Shown piece after piece: positions 16,298 through 25,485 of a DNA stretch of 64,000 nt. The number at the start of each line of letters is the position of its first letter. Positions within the stretch are counted from its first letter, which is position 1. The stretch lies in NCBI RefSeq assembly GCF_001953305.1, contig NZ_MTFE01000001.1, positions 1 to 64,000 on the forward strand, read 5' to 3'. The position numbers and the translations under genes are program-made. Origin of the DNA: Cnuella takakiae (GTDB lineage: Bacteria > Bacteroidota > Bacteroidia > Chitinophagales > Chitinophagaceae). A model generated the notes under the pieces. It was not told the origin of the DNA. It worked only from the letters and a program-made list of their open reading frames with translations, and did no database searches.

Positions 16298-19200
16298 ATG
16301 TTAGGAAAGATTATTGATTTCTCTATAAAGAATAAGCTGGTCATCGGCATTTTCACCCTTGGGCTGATTATCTGGGGTGTCTATTCCTTACGCCAGTTGC
16401 CCATAGATGCCGTACCTGATATAACGAACAACCAGGTACAAATTATTACCGTCAGCCCCTCCCTAGCTGCACAGGAGGTGGAACAACTCATCTCATATCC
16501 GGTCGAGCAAACGATGTCCACCATTCCGGAAATCCAGGAAGTGCGTTCCATATCCCGGTTTGGTTTATCTGTGGTAACCGTCATCTTTCATGATGATGCT
16601 GATATTTATTGGGCACGGCAGCAAGTGGCCGAACGGTTGCCCGAAGCCAGGGGTAATATCCCCGATGGTGCCGGCGAACCGGAAATGTCCCCCATCTCCA
16701 CCGGTCTGGGTGAAATCTACCAATACGTCGTTCACCCGAAAAAAGGGTATGAAAATAAGTACAATGCCATGGATCTCCGTACCATGCAAGACTGGTATGT
16801 GCGCCGACAATTACTGGGTACGCCGGGCATTGCGGAAGTGAATAGTTTCGGCGGCTTTTTGAAGCAATATGAAATTGCCTTGAACATCAACCAAACGCGG
16901 AGCTATGATATTTCCATTGCGGACATCTTCACCGCACTGGAACAAAACAACCAGAACACGGGGGGCTCTTATATTGACCGGAAGCCCAATGCCTATTTTA
17001 TCCGTAGCGAAGGGCTCATCAACAACTTGGGTGATATTGAGCGCATTGTAGTCAAAAAAACAGAAACCGGCATTCCCGTCACCATTCGTGATATTGCCCA
17101 GGTGCGCTTTGGCACGGCAAACCGCTATGGTGCCCTTACCCGCAACAATAAGGAAGCCGTAGGCGGTATTGTGATGATGCTGAAAGGTAGCAATTCCAGT
17201 GAAGTGGTGGAACGGGTTAAGGAGCGAATGGTGCAAATCCGGAAGTCACTGCCTGAGGGTGTGGAAGTAGAGCCGTTTCTGGACCGAAGCGAATTTGTAG
17301 GCAGAGCGATTGACACCGTAAAAAGGAACCTCATCGAAGGTGCCCTGATTGTAATTTTTGTCTTGGTTGTTTTTCTCGGTAATATCCGTTCTGGCTTGAT
17401 CGTAGCTTCGGTAATACCGCTCGCCATGTTGTTTGCCATTTCCCTTATGAATGTGTTTGGTGTATCGGGCAACCTGATGAGTTTGGGCGCTATTGACTTT
17501 GGCTTGATCGTGGACGGCGCCGTCATTATCGTGGAAGCCACTATGCATCATTTGGCAAGCAGGAAGGCGGGTAAAATCACCCAACACGAAATGGATCATG
17601 AGGTTTCTGCCTCAGCCAAAAGAATGATGAACTCAGCGGCATTTGGTCAAATCATCATCTTGATTGTGTACCTGCCCATCCTTGCCCTGGTAGGTATTGA
17701 AGGAAAGATGTTCCGTCCGATGGCACAAACCGTTTCGTTTGCCATTCTGGGTGCTTTCATCCTTTCGCTGACGTATGTGCCGATGGTTAGCTCTCTTTTC
17801 CTGAGCAAGAACATCAGCCATAAACGAAATTTTTCCGATAAAATGATGGACAGGATTCAGCGGTTCTATCAACCTATTCTTAAAGGTGCTCTGCGCTTCC
17901 GGAAAATGGTCGTTGCTATCGCCATAGCATTATTAGCTGTTGCTTTCTTTATCTTTTCCTTTCTTGGCGGTGAGTTTTTACCGCAACTGGAAGAAGGTGA
18001 TTTTGCCGTGGAAACCAGGCTGCTGACCGGTAGCTCCTTAAGCCAGACCGTTGATAAAGTAACCCAGGCTTCTACCATTCTTATGAAAAAGTTTCCGGAA
18101 GTAAAAGAAGTGGTGGGCAAGATTGGCGCTTCCGAAATCCCGACCGACCCGATGCCAATAGAAGCTTGCGATTTAACTATTTTATTGAAGCCCAAAAAAG
18201 AATGGACCAGCGCCGATAACCGGGAAGAATTAGCCGAAAAAATGAAAGAAGCCCTGGAAAGCATACCGGGCGTATCCTTTGGCTTCTCACAGCCTATTCA
18301 GCTGCGGTTCAATGAATTAATATCCGGCGTGCGGCAGGACGTGGGCATTAAGATTTTTGGTGAGGACATGCAGGTGCTCTCCGATCTTTCTAAAAGGATC
18401 GGCGCAATTGTTCCCACTGTTAAAGGCGCCGAAGATTTATATGTAGAGCAGGTGAGCGGACTGCCGCAGATTTCTATAAAGCTTAACCGGGATAAGATTG
18501 CTCAGCACGGCTTGAACGTATCCGATATAAACCAGGCAATCAATACCGCCTTTGCGGGCGGTGTTGCCGGAACAGTGTTTGAAGGTGAAAAACGGTTTGA
18601 CTTGGTGGTACGGCTGGAACAAAGCGAACGCCAAAGTATCGAAGATGTAAAACGCTTGTATGTTACAGCGGCTGACGGTACACAAATTCCATTGGAGCAG
18701 GTTGCCGACGTCAGCTTACAGTTGGGTCCTAACCAGATACAGCGGGAACAGGCACAACGGCGGATTATCGTTGGTTTCAATGTGCGGGGCAGGGACATTG
18801 CTTCTGTGGTGGAGGAAATGCAGCAAAAAATTGATCAGAAAGTAAAAATTCCTACCGGCTATTACATCACCTATGGCGGTCAATTCAAGAACCTGGAAGA
18901 AGCTAATAAGCGATTGTCGGTAGCTGTGCCGGTAGCCCTTGGATTAATCCTGTTACTTCTTTATTTCACGTTTGGTTCATTTAAATATTCCCTGCTCATA
19001 TTTACCGCTATCCCGATGTCGGCGATCGGCGGTGTGTTTGCTCTTTGGATACGTGGCATGCCCTTTAGTATCTCCGCAGGCGTTGGATTTATTGCCCTGT
19101 TCGGTGTTGCCGTATTAAACGGCATTGTGCTCATTACCGAATTCAACAGGTTAAAGAAAGATGGCATGACCGACCTGAATGAAATTATCCTCAAAGGGAC

Positions 19201-20683
19201 AGCAGTGCGGCTGCGTCCGGTGCTGATGACCGCGGCCGTAGCGTCCTTGGGATTCTTGCCAATGGCACTTTCAACCGGCGCTGGCGGTGAAGTACAAAAG
19301 CCGTTGGCAACTGTGGTGATTGGTGGTTTGATTACCGCGACATTGCTTACGCTCATCGTTCTGCCGGTGCTGTACACCTTTTTTGAAAGGATTGGTGCCG
19401 GGAAAGCAAAACGGAAGCGTAAACAGGTGCCGCCATCCGTCCCTCCGGCGGTTGCCATTTTGGTCTTGTTATTAGGTAGCAGTTCTGTTCAGGCACAAAC
19501 ATCACCAGCCCGCATCATTGATCTCACTACGGCTGTCAATACTTCGCTTGGCGTCAATCCAAATATACGGGCGGGAAATCTTGAGGTACAATACCAGCAG
19601 GCGTTACGCGGCTCGGTACGGGATATTGGTAAAACCAACATTACACTCACCTATGGACAGTACAACAGTCCCGTACCCTATGACAACAACATAACCATTT
19701 CGCAGAACATACCCAACCCGGTTTATTTGCGAAGGCTGTCTGAATTAGCAGATGCCAGCATTGATGCTAGCCAGTTGCAACTTAGGGTGTACCAGAGCCG
19801 GATCAACTACGAGGTAAAAAGCCTTTACTACCGGCTCATTTACCGCACGGAACAACGAAGACTGACCGACTCGTTAATCCTCTTGTACGAACGGGTGCTC
19901 CGAGCAGCCGACATTCGCTTCCGAACCGGCGAAACTAATATTTTGGAACGCTACAATGCCAATACGCAGTTGCAAGAGGCCATTGCACAAAGGCGGCAAC
20001 TGGAAGAACAGGCAAAAACAGATATCCAGCAGTTAAGCCGGTATACGGGAGATTCAACAGTTATTGGAATTCAGGACACGGTATTGCGGGAAAAAACAGT
20101 GGCTTTAACGTTGGACAGTTCCGTTTTAGGGAACAACCCGGAACTGCAGGTGCTGCGCAGCCAGATTGCCGTAGCCGGAAAAGAAATAAAAGTAGAACGG
20201 AGCAAGCTCTTGCCGGATTTCAATGTGGGTTATTTCAACCAATCGTTGGTGGGCACGCATGAAAAAGATGGTGTAGCAAAATACTATGGCGTTGGTAAAC
20301 GCTTTCAGGGCGTCGAAGCAGGTATCTCCATCCCGCTATTCGCCAAACCGCAACGGGCACGGATCCGTGCCGTCGAAATCAACCAGCAACGGCGGGAAGC
20401 CGAAGTACAGGCATTCTATTTCGGATTGTCCCAACGGGGTTCGCTGCTGCTTTCCGATCTACGCCGGTTAGCCATTCAATTGGAGTATTACCGCAATACG
20501 GCGCTGCCGCAGGCGGAACTACTGATCCGCACCTCGCAACGGGCCTTTGAAGCCGGTGAAATGGATTATTACCAGTTATCGCAATCGCTGAACAATGCCA
20601 ATAATGTGCGCCGCCAATTCATCGAAATATTAAATGAATATAATCAAACCGCTATCGAACTCGAACTGATTACAGGTCTTTAA
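16298..20683 (+). CDS. cusA: CusA/CzcA heavy-metal RND efflux pump fused to a TolC-like outer-membrane channel
   Basis: A 1461-residue fusion. Residues 1 to about 1045 are a heavy-metal RND transporter: N-terminal helix, PIDAVPDITNNQVQI signature, the TM4 proton-relay stretch IDFGLIVDGAVIIVE and the second helical bundle. After a basic linker (AKRKRKQ) comes another hydrophobic segment ending SVQAQT near 1065, then a TolC-like domain of about 390 residues (two-fold helical repeats with ERYNANTQLQEA and YYQLSQSLNNANNVR). The pump exports Cu(I)/Ag(I) or Zn/Cd/Co by proton exchange across both membranes; the exact metal cannot be set from sequence alone. This RND-OMF fusion is a known Bacteroidota arrangement. 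The adaptor gene follows. Confidence 0.93.
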   Translation: MLGKIIDFSIKNKLVIGIFTLGLIIWGVYSLRQLPIDAVPDITNNQVQIITVSPSLAAQEVEQLISYPVEQTMSTIPEIQEVRSISRFGLSVVTVIFHDDADIYWARQQVAERLPEARGNIPDGAGEPEMSPISTGLGEIYQYVVHPKKGYENKYNAMDLRTMQDWYVRRQLLGTPGIAEVNSFGGFLKQYEIALNINQTRSYDISIADIFTALEQNNQNTGGSYIDRKPNAYFIRSEGLINNLGDIERIVVKKTETGIPVTIRDIAQVRFGTANRYGALTRNNKEAVGGIVMMLKGSNSSEVVERVKERMVQIRKSLPEGVEVEPFLDRSEFVGRAIDTVKRNLIEGALIVIFVLVVFLGNIRSGLIVASVIPLAMLFAISLMNVFGVSGNLMSLGAIDFGLIVDGAVIIVEATMHHLASRKAGKITQHEMDHEVSASAKRMMNSAAFGQIIILIVYLPILALVGIEGKMFRPMAQTVSFAILGAFILSLTYVPMVSSLFLSKNISHKRNFSDKMMDRIQRFYQPILKGALRFRKMVVAIAIALLAVAFFIFSFLGGEFLPQLEEGDFAVETRLLTGSSLSQTVDKVTQASTILMKKFPEVKEVVGKIGASEIPTDPMPIEACDLTILLKPKKEWTSADNREELAEKMKEALESIPGVSFGFSQPIQLRFNELISGVRQDVGIKIFGEDMQVLSDLSKRIGAIVPTVKGAEDLYVEQVSGLPQISIKLNRDKIAQHGLNVSDINQAINTAFAGGVAGTVFEGEKRFDLVVRLEQSERQSIEDVKRLYVTAADGTQIPLEQVADVSLQLGPNQIQREQAQRRIIVGFNVRGRDIASVVEEMQQKIDQKVKIPTGYYITYGGQFKNLEEANKRLSVAVPVALGLILLLLYFTFGSFKYSLLIFTAIPMSAIGGVFALWIRGMPFSISAGVGFIALFGVAVLNGIVLITEFNRLKKDGMTDLNEIILKGTAVRLRPVLMTAAVASLGFLPMALSTGAGGEVQKPLATVVIGGLITATLLTLIVLPVLYTFFERIGAGKAKRKRKQVPPSVPPAVAILVLLLGSSSVQAQTSPARIIDLTTAVNTSLGVNPNIRAGNLEVQYQQALRGSVRDIGKTNITLTYGQYNSPVPYDNNITISQNIPNPVYLRRLSELADASIDASQLQLRVYQSRINYEVKSLYYRLIYRTEQRRLTDSLILLYERVLRAADIRFRTGETNILERYNANTQLQEAIAQRRQLEEQAKTDIQQLSRYTGDSTVIGIQDTVLREKTVALTLDSSVLGNNPELQVLRSQIAVAGKEIKVERSKLLPDFNVGYFNQSLVGTHEKDGVAKYYGVGKRFQGVEAGISIPLFAKPQRARIRAVEINQQRREAEVQAFYFGLSQRGSLLLSDLRRLAIQLEYYRNTALPQAELLIRTSQRAFEAGEMDYYQLSQSLNNANNVRRQFIEILNEYNQTAIELELITGL

Positions 20684-20698
20684 AAAATTTATTTGCAA

Positions 20699-21925
20699 AT
20701 GTTTAATTCAATATACAAAGTACTCGTTGTCGCCTCGCTTTTTTTAGCTGCCTGCAATGCTGATAAAGCAGCAGAACCTGTTGCTGCCGAAACGGCTACG
20801 GAAGAGCATGATCCAAATGTCGTTGAGTTTACCGACGAGCAATATAAATCGGTGGGTATTCAATTGGGAAGTGTGGTATCCACCAACCTAAGTAATTACA
20901 TCAAAGCGTCCGGCACTATTGATGTCCCGCCCAAGGATCTGATCTCCATTGCCTCCCCTTATGGCGGCACCATCCGGAGCACTAATGTTATTGAAGGCAA
21001 GTTTGTCCGCAAGGGTGAGGTCATTGCAACCATTGAAAACCCGGAGTTTGTTCAAATGCAACAGGACTACCTGGAAAGCAGCAGCCAGTTATCATTTTTG
21101 CAGCAGGACTTAGCCCGCCAGGAAGAACTGGTGCGGGAAAACATCGCTGCCCGCAAGTCCCTGCAACGCGCAAGCAGTGAGTACACCAGCATGGTAGCCC
21201 GTGTGGAAGGGTTAAAAGCACGTCTGAGAATAGCGAATATTAATCCCGGTAATGTACGTTCCGGAAAGTTTACCTCAAGAATTAATATTACTGCGCCATC
21301 CAACGGGTACATTACAAAAGTGTATTCCAATGTCGGTAAATACATCGGTGCCAATGAGCTCCTTGCAGACATGGCGAATACCAGTAACATATTGATACGG
21401 GTAAAAGTGTTTGAAAAGGATCTGCCTCAAGTGCGGATGGGACAAAAAATTCGCTTCAGGGCGACAGGCGATAGTGTTGAACGCGATGCAGAAGTGTTTC
21501 TGATCGGAAAAGATATTGACGTGGACCGGACAGTCGAAGTGCATGGCCGCATCCACAATCCGTCGCAAACGCTGTTACCCGGCATGTTCATCAATGCTAT
21601 TCTGGAGGTCGGGGCTTCGTCTGCACCGGCTTTGCCGCAAGCCGCCGTGGTGCAGTCAGGCGGAAAAAGCTACATTTTTGTTTTAGACGAGAATGAAGCT
21701 GGGGAAGCGAAAGGTGACAGCACCGCAAAAGGGGGCGTAGCATCAAAAGAAGAAGAAAAACACATTGCCTTCCGCCGGGTAGAAGTGGGTATAGGTGTTA
21801 CCGAGAATGGTTATACAGCTGTTATCCTGCCGGAAAATTGGGACACGAAAAGCAAAGTGGTGATAAAAGGCGCCTATGACCTGCTTTCAAAAATGGAAAA
21901 CTCGGAAGATGAAGAAGGGCATTGA
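20699..21925 (+). CDS. cusB: CusB/CzcB efflux periplasmic adaptor lipoprotein
   Basis: A 408-residue membrane-fusion protein that links the RND pump to the outer-membrane channel. The N-terminus is a lipoprotein signal (VASLFLAACNAD). It then shows the biotinyl-lipoyl halves (IRSTNVIEGKFVRKGEVIAT and ITAPSNGYITKVY), an intervening coiled-coil hairpin, and beta-barrel and membrane-proximal regions. I chose the ATG at 20699; the frame opens at a TTG two codons earlier. It lies 15 bp after the cusA stop, in the same operon. Confidence 0.92.
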   Translation: MFNSIYKVLVVASLFLAACNADKAAEPVAAETATEEHDPNVVEFTDEQYKSVGIQLGSVVSTNLSNYIKASGTIDVPPKDLISIASPYGGTIRSTNVIEGKFVRKGEVIATIENPEFVQMQQDYLESSSQLSFLQQDLARQEELVRENIAARKSLQRASSEYTSMVARVEGLKARLRIANINPGNVRSGKFTSRINITAPSNGYITKVYSNVGKYIGANELLADMANTSNILIRVKVFEKDLPQVRMGQKIRFRATGDSVERDAEVFLIGKDIDVDRTVEVHGRIHNPSQTLLPGMFINAILEVGASSAPALPQAAVVQSGGKSYIFVLDENEAGEAKGDSTAKGGVASKEEEKHIAFRRVEVGIGVTENGYTAVILPENWDTKSKVVIKGAYDLLSKMENSEDEEGH

Positions 21926-22056
21926 TAAAGGATAATAAATTTTGACAGGCTATTCAATAGCAGGATGAACTTTTTCAAAAGCACATAGCAAGTTTTTGCA
22001 AACGCATGAAAAGGTGTGAAAGCCTCAAAGGTGCATACCGCTGAGTACATAACTGT

Positions 22057-22521
22057 ATGGAAGTACAATTTGAATTAGTCATGGTTTTAAAGTTGATTGT
22101 TGCGTTTGCATTCGGCGCCTTCATCGGCTACGACCGGGAAAAGAAAGATGCAGATGCCGGCATCCGCACCTACGCAGCCGTTTGTTTTGGCTCCACGCTG
22201 TTCACGGCGGTAGCCCACGAGTTTCAAGACATTGGATCCGCATCCCGGATCATTGCAAACATCGTGGTCGGCATAGGCTTTGTAGGTGCCGGTGTTATTT
22301 ACCGGAACAATACCTCGGCCAACGCGCAGGGGTTAACCACGCTCGCCACGGTCTGGTGCACCGCCGCAGTAGGGGTAGCGGTAGGGGTGGATATGTTTAT
22401 CCTAGCCGCTGTGGCGACGTTTTTATTATACTTCCTATTGTCTTTGGACCGGCAGGCCTGGTACACCCGGTGGAAAAACAAGATAAAAAGGAAAGGCGAA
22501 AAACAGGAACGCACCATATAA
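22057..22521 (+). CDS. MgtC/SapB family membrane protein
   Basis: A 154-residue protein with four to five membrane helices and the MgtC core: IGYDREKKDADAGIRTYAAV, then GSASRIIANIVVGIGFVGAGVIY. MgtC proteins modulate the F-type ATPase or magnesium and phosphate homeostasis; in metal-resistance islands their role is less clear. The C-terminal soluble domain of full MgtC is absent, as usual for the short SapB-type form. It follows cusB by 131 bp and probably has its own promoter. Confidence 0.88.
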   Translation: MEVQFELVMVLKLIVAFAFGAFIGYDREKKDADAGIRTYAAVCFGSTLFTAVAHEFQDIGSASRIIANIVVGIGFVGAGVIYRNNTSANAQGLTTLATVWCTAAVGVAVGVDMFILAAVATFLLYFLLSLDRQAWYTRWKNKIKRKGEKQERTI

Positions 22522-22576
22522 AGCAAAGTGGGGGGAAATAAAATTCTTCATTTATTCACTTATAAAAACAAAAACA

Positions 22577-22948
22577 ATGGAACATCAACAGCCCGGACAT
22601 CACCATTCAGGACACAAACACGAAAGCTTAATCCAAACCTTGTTAGACTGTGCCAGGGCTTGTGAAGCGTGCGCTGCTGCCTGCCTTGACGAAAAGGACG
22701 TAACCGCAATGGCACACTGTATAGAATTGGACAGGGATTGTGCGGAAATCTGCTTTTTGGGAGCCAAGCTGCTGCTAAGGGACAGTGAAGTTTCGCACAA
22801 ATTTTTAGTCGTATGTGAAGAAGCCTGCAGGCTTTGTGCTGCCGAATGCAGTATGCATGATCATGACCATTGCAAACGCTGTGCAGAAGCGTGCCGGAGA
22901 TGCGAACAGGCCTGCCATGAACATCATGGGCAACAACAAATGGCTTAA
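22577..22948 (+). CDS. four-helix bundle copper-binding protein (DUF326/Csp-like)
   Basis: A 123-residue cytosolic protein rich in Cys and His. Cys pairs recur with helix spacing (CARACEACAAAC, CIELDRDCAEIC, CEEACRLCAAEC, CKRCAEACRRCEQAC), the pattern of Csp copper-storage proteins that fill a four-helix bundle with Cu(I). His-rich ends (HHHSGHKHE and HEHHGQ) add binding capacity. No signal peptide, so it resembles cytosolic Csp3-type proteins. This supports copper as one substrate of the island. A strong hairpin follows its stop. Confidence 0.9.
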   Translation: MEHQQPGHHHSGHKHESLIQTLLDCARACEACAAACLDEKDVTAMAHCIELDRDCAEICFLGAKLLLRDSEVSHKFLVVCEEACRLCAAECSMHDHDHCKRCAEACRRCEQACHEHHGQQQMA

Positions 22949-22953
22949 TCCTT

Positions 22954-22994
22954 AAAGTATGTACTTTCCTGAAGCGTAAGTACATACTTTATTT
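22954..22994 (+). terminator. hairpin terminator after the copper-binding gene
   Basis: A perfect 13-bp stem, AAAGTATGTACTT paired with AAGTACATACTTT (22978-22990), loop of 11 nt, followed by ATTT. The T-run is short, so strength is uncertain. Confidence 0.6.
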
Positions 22995-23194
22995 CCGGTT
23001 TGCTGGTTGGTTAACATGATTTTGTTGTCACAGGCATTTATTGGGCAACAAAAAAATATCGGGCAGTAGGGGATTTAAAAAAGTTACTATGGTAAGCATT
23101 TTTTTCAAAAAAGAGTTTAAAGACGGGTTGTACAATTACCTGCATGTTTCAAATTCTTCTATTGATCCGGCAGGTCCTGCGATAGAAACAGCAG

Positions 23195-23725
23195 GTGCAG
23201 TGTATAACATTCGGTTTCATCATTATGTCTCATTGGCTGTTTGTTAACCCCGGGTCTGAAGAATCACGTCATTCCCGGTTTTCTCTTTTTAGAGAAAAAC
23301 AGGCTTCTTTAGAAAACCTGGAAGTCATAATCTGGAAGTATGAAGTGCTGGCGGATGATTATAACGGACTGGGGAAAGACAAAAATTTTGTCAACGCAGG
23401 GCACCATGAGAAAGACCCGTTTGTCCTGTTCTCCATGCCCGACCTGTAGATGCTAACCCATTTTTCGGAAGATACGTTCGGCGACAAAGTTTCCTGGTGC
23501 AGCATTTTCAGCCTGAAGGAGAACCGGTCGCAAGAACTTAAAAACTTGATGCATCCCGGCGTACCTCCTGACGTAGCAGCCTTCCTTCAAAAGGATGAAT
23601 TGTTTTTCAATATTGTCTGTAGTAAGGAAACTGGATATTTTGATTCGCTGCTGATCAAATCCCCAGAAGACATTGAGCGGTCCCTTCTTTCTCTTCAAGC
23701 GATTCCTTACCCTGTTATAAGATAG
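23195..23725 (+). pseudogene. hypothetical gene interrupted by an in-frame TAG
   Basis: Two open stretches in one frame, 23195-23449 and 23450-23725, are separated only by a TAG at 23447-23449. Read through, they give about 175 residues with plausible protein composition (KYEVLADDYNGLGKDKN before, FGDKVSWCSIFSLKENRS after). A further open stretch in another frame begins at 23089 (MVSIFFKKEFKDGLYNYL), so the 5' end may be frameshifted as well. I do not recognise the family. Either a broken gene or sequencing errors. Confidence 0.4.
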
Positions 23726-23745
23726 AAAATCATTAAGAAAAAGTT

Positions 23746-24111
23746 ATGATACAGATTTTACAGCAAACAGCAGGCAATTTGATCGCCATAAAAGCGACGG
23801 GAAAGTTAACCGTAGGAGCTTATGCGAAGTTGCTGCCGTTGCTTGTAGACCGTTTCCGGCAGTTTAAAACGATCAGGTGGTATTTTGAAATGGAGGATTT
23901 TAAAGGTTGGGATGCAAAGGCACTTTGGGAAGATATAAAATTTGATGTAACGCATGCAAACGGTTTTGAAAAAATAGCAATGGTGGGTGAGAAACCTTGG
24001 CAAGAAAAGGTGACGGATTTAATGAAACCCTTCACCAAGGCAGAGGTAAAATTTTTTAAGTTAACGGAAAAGGATGCAGCACTATCCTGGATAGGATTAA
24101 ATGGCAGTTAA
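23746..24111 (+). CDS. SpoIIAA-like (STAS-like) protein
   Basis: A 121-residue soluble protein of the SpoIIAA-like family: beta strand with IKATGKLTVGAYAKLLPLL, then RWYFEMEDFKGWDAKALWEDI and IAMVGEKPWQEKVTDLMKPF. The family has a STAS/SEC14-like fold and is often found beside stress and transport genes, with no firm function. It starts 20 bp after the broken gene, with a purine-rich ribosome site (AAGAAAAAG). Confidence 0.82.
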   Translation: MIQILQQTAGNLIAIKATGKLTVGAYAKLLPLLVDRFRQFKTIRWYFEMEDFKGWDAKALWEDIKFDVTHANGFEKIAMVGEKPWQEKVTDLMKPFTKAEVKFFKLTEKDAALSWIGLNGS

Positions 24112-24201
24112 GTGAGCCGCTTCCCGACAAAAACAGCATTCCAAAACAACTCCGTATGATTATTGACAATATTACTTTTTAATCTCAAAAAGCGAAAACA
24201 G

Positions 24202-24642
24202 ATGAAACAGCTTATTGCAATATTGATAGCCGTGTTTTCGGCTTCTCTGCTGTCTGCGCAGGATGTGATCACGCTGAGAAACGGTGAAGCCATTAATGGC
24301 AAAGTGGCGGAGGTCGGCGTCAACGAAATAAAATATTACAAGTCGTCCAATATCAGTGGACCCGTATATGTAACCGGCAAAGCGGAGGTGTCACACATTG
24401 TTTATGCAAACGGTTCAAAGGATGTATTTTCTGATGCACAGCCATCCACGCAGCAATCAGCTGTTGCCCCGTCCGGAAACATCGTTTCCGCCCCGCAAAC
24501 ATACCGGGCAAGAAAGCCGGTACGCCGGTACCGTCCGTACCTTGCTTATCAGGTTATTGTTCCCCATATAGATTTGGGACATCATGTGGATATTGGACAC
24601 CATGAAAATTATAGCAGCCATCACGGCGGCAGGCATCATTAG
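24202..24642 (+). CDS. exported protein with His-rich C-terminus
   Basis: A 146-residue protein; start at ATG 24202 gives a clean signal peptide (MKQLIAILIAVFSASLLSAQ). The mature N-terminal part, LRNGEAINGKVAEVGVNEIKY, is like the short beta domain seen in many Bacteroidota exported proteins. The C-terminus is His-rich (HIDLGHHVDIGHHENY then HHGGRHH), consistent with periplasmic metal binding, as expected in a metal island. Function otherwise unknown. Confidence 0.65.
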   Translation: MKQLIAILIAVFSASLLSAQDVITLRNGEAINGKVAEVGVNEIKYYKSSNISGPVYVTGKAEVSHIVYANGSKDVFSDAQPSTQQSAVAPSGNIVSAPQTYRARKPVRRYRPYLAYQVIVPHIDLGHHVDIGHHENYSSHHGGRHH

Positions 24643-24743
24643 AAAGGCAAATTTGCCATTGCATTATTGCCTGCATGAACACACGTTGCGGCATGACTTT
24701 TCTTTATAAACTTTTTTCAAAACCCCAAATAAAAACAAAAAAC

Positions 24744-24812
24744 ATGAACAGACTAAATTGCTGGAAATGCGTGGTGCTGCTCTCTGCTCTTTTTGCTTTG
24801 GCAAGCATGTAA
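24744..24812 (+). pseudogene. short exported-peptide or broken lipoprotein gene
   Basis: ATG 24744 opens 22 codons of signal-like sequence (MNRLNWCWKCVVLLSALFAL, then ASM) before a TAA. In the next frame the sequence would read on as ASxCNAARVNKN, like a lipoprotein lipobox, so this may be a frameshifted small lipoprotein. Weak evidence. Confidence 0.25.
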
Positions 24813-24857
24813 TGCAGCAAGGGTAAATAAAAACGTATTAATTACGAGCAGCATACG

Positions 24858-25475
24858 ATGACACAAATTTTATTCGGTACTTTGATTTTAGCAATGGTTC
24901 ATGCCTTGATACCCAACCACTGGCTGCCCCTGGTAGCCGTGGCAAAGGCAGAAGGCTGGACCAAAAACGACCTCGTAAAGGTTTCGTTCGTATCCGCTTT
25001 TGCCCACGTGCTCGGAACCGTTTTATTAGGCATACTGTTGGGAAATATCGGGCAGACTTTGGCGCATCGGTACGATGAGTATATACACCTAATTGCCCCC
25101 GTGTTGCTGATTCTTTTCGGCTTGATTTATTTCACCATTAACCTGCCGCATCACCATCATACAAAGAAGGAAGACATAAACGGGTATAGAAGGTCGAAAC
25201 AACGTTGGATTATGATTTTTGTACTGATGATGTTTCTGTCACCCTGCCTGGAGGTGGAAAGCTTGTTTCTTTCCGCGGGTGCTTACGGAATGAATCAAGT
25301 TTTATTTATGGCAATCGTGTATGCTATAGTTAGCATATCCGGTATCGTAGCCTTAGTGCTGCTGGCATATCAGGGAATCAAATTGATGAATATGCATTTT
25401 TTTGAACACCATGAAAAACGTATTACAGGTGGCGTATTAATACTTGTAGGAATTATTAGTTTTTTCATTCATTAA
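24858..25475 (+). CDS. NicO/RcnA-like multi-span membrane protein, putative metal transporter
   Basis: A 205-residue protein with about six membrane helices. The first helix has HALIPNHWLP, like the HxxxPxH motif of NicO/RcnA/UreH metal transporters, and the loop after helix three is His-rich (NLPHHHHTKK). A second conserved helix reads MMFLSPCLEVESLFL. It ends 10 bp before the P-type ATPase gene, so the two likely share a transcript and a metal. Direction and substrate of transport are not determined. Confidence 0.65.
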   Translation: MTQILFGTLILAMVHALIPNHWLPLVAVAKAEGWTKNDLVKVSFVSAFAHVLGTVLLGILLGNIGQTLAHRYDEYIHLIAPVLLILFGLIYFTINLPHHHHTKKEDINGYRRSKQRWIMIFVLMMFLSPCLEVESLFLSAGAYGMNQVLFMAIVYAIVSISGIVALVLLAYQGIKLMNMHFFEHHEKRITGGVLILVGIISFFIH

Positions 25476-25485
25476 ATATTATAGT

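Noticed and set aside
22182-22541. Long alternative frame over the MgtC-like gene
   Set aside because: It overlaps a clear MgtC/SapB gene in another frame and has Arg/His-rich shadow composition.
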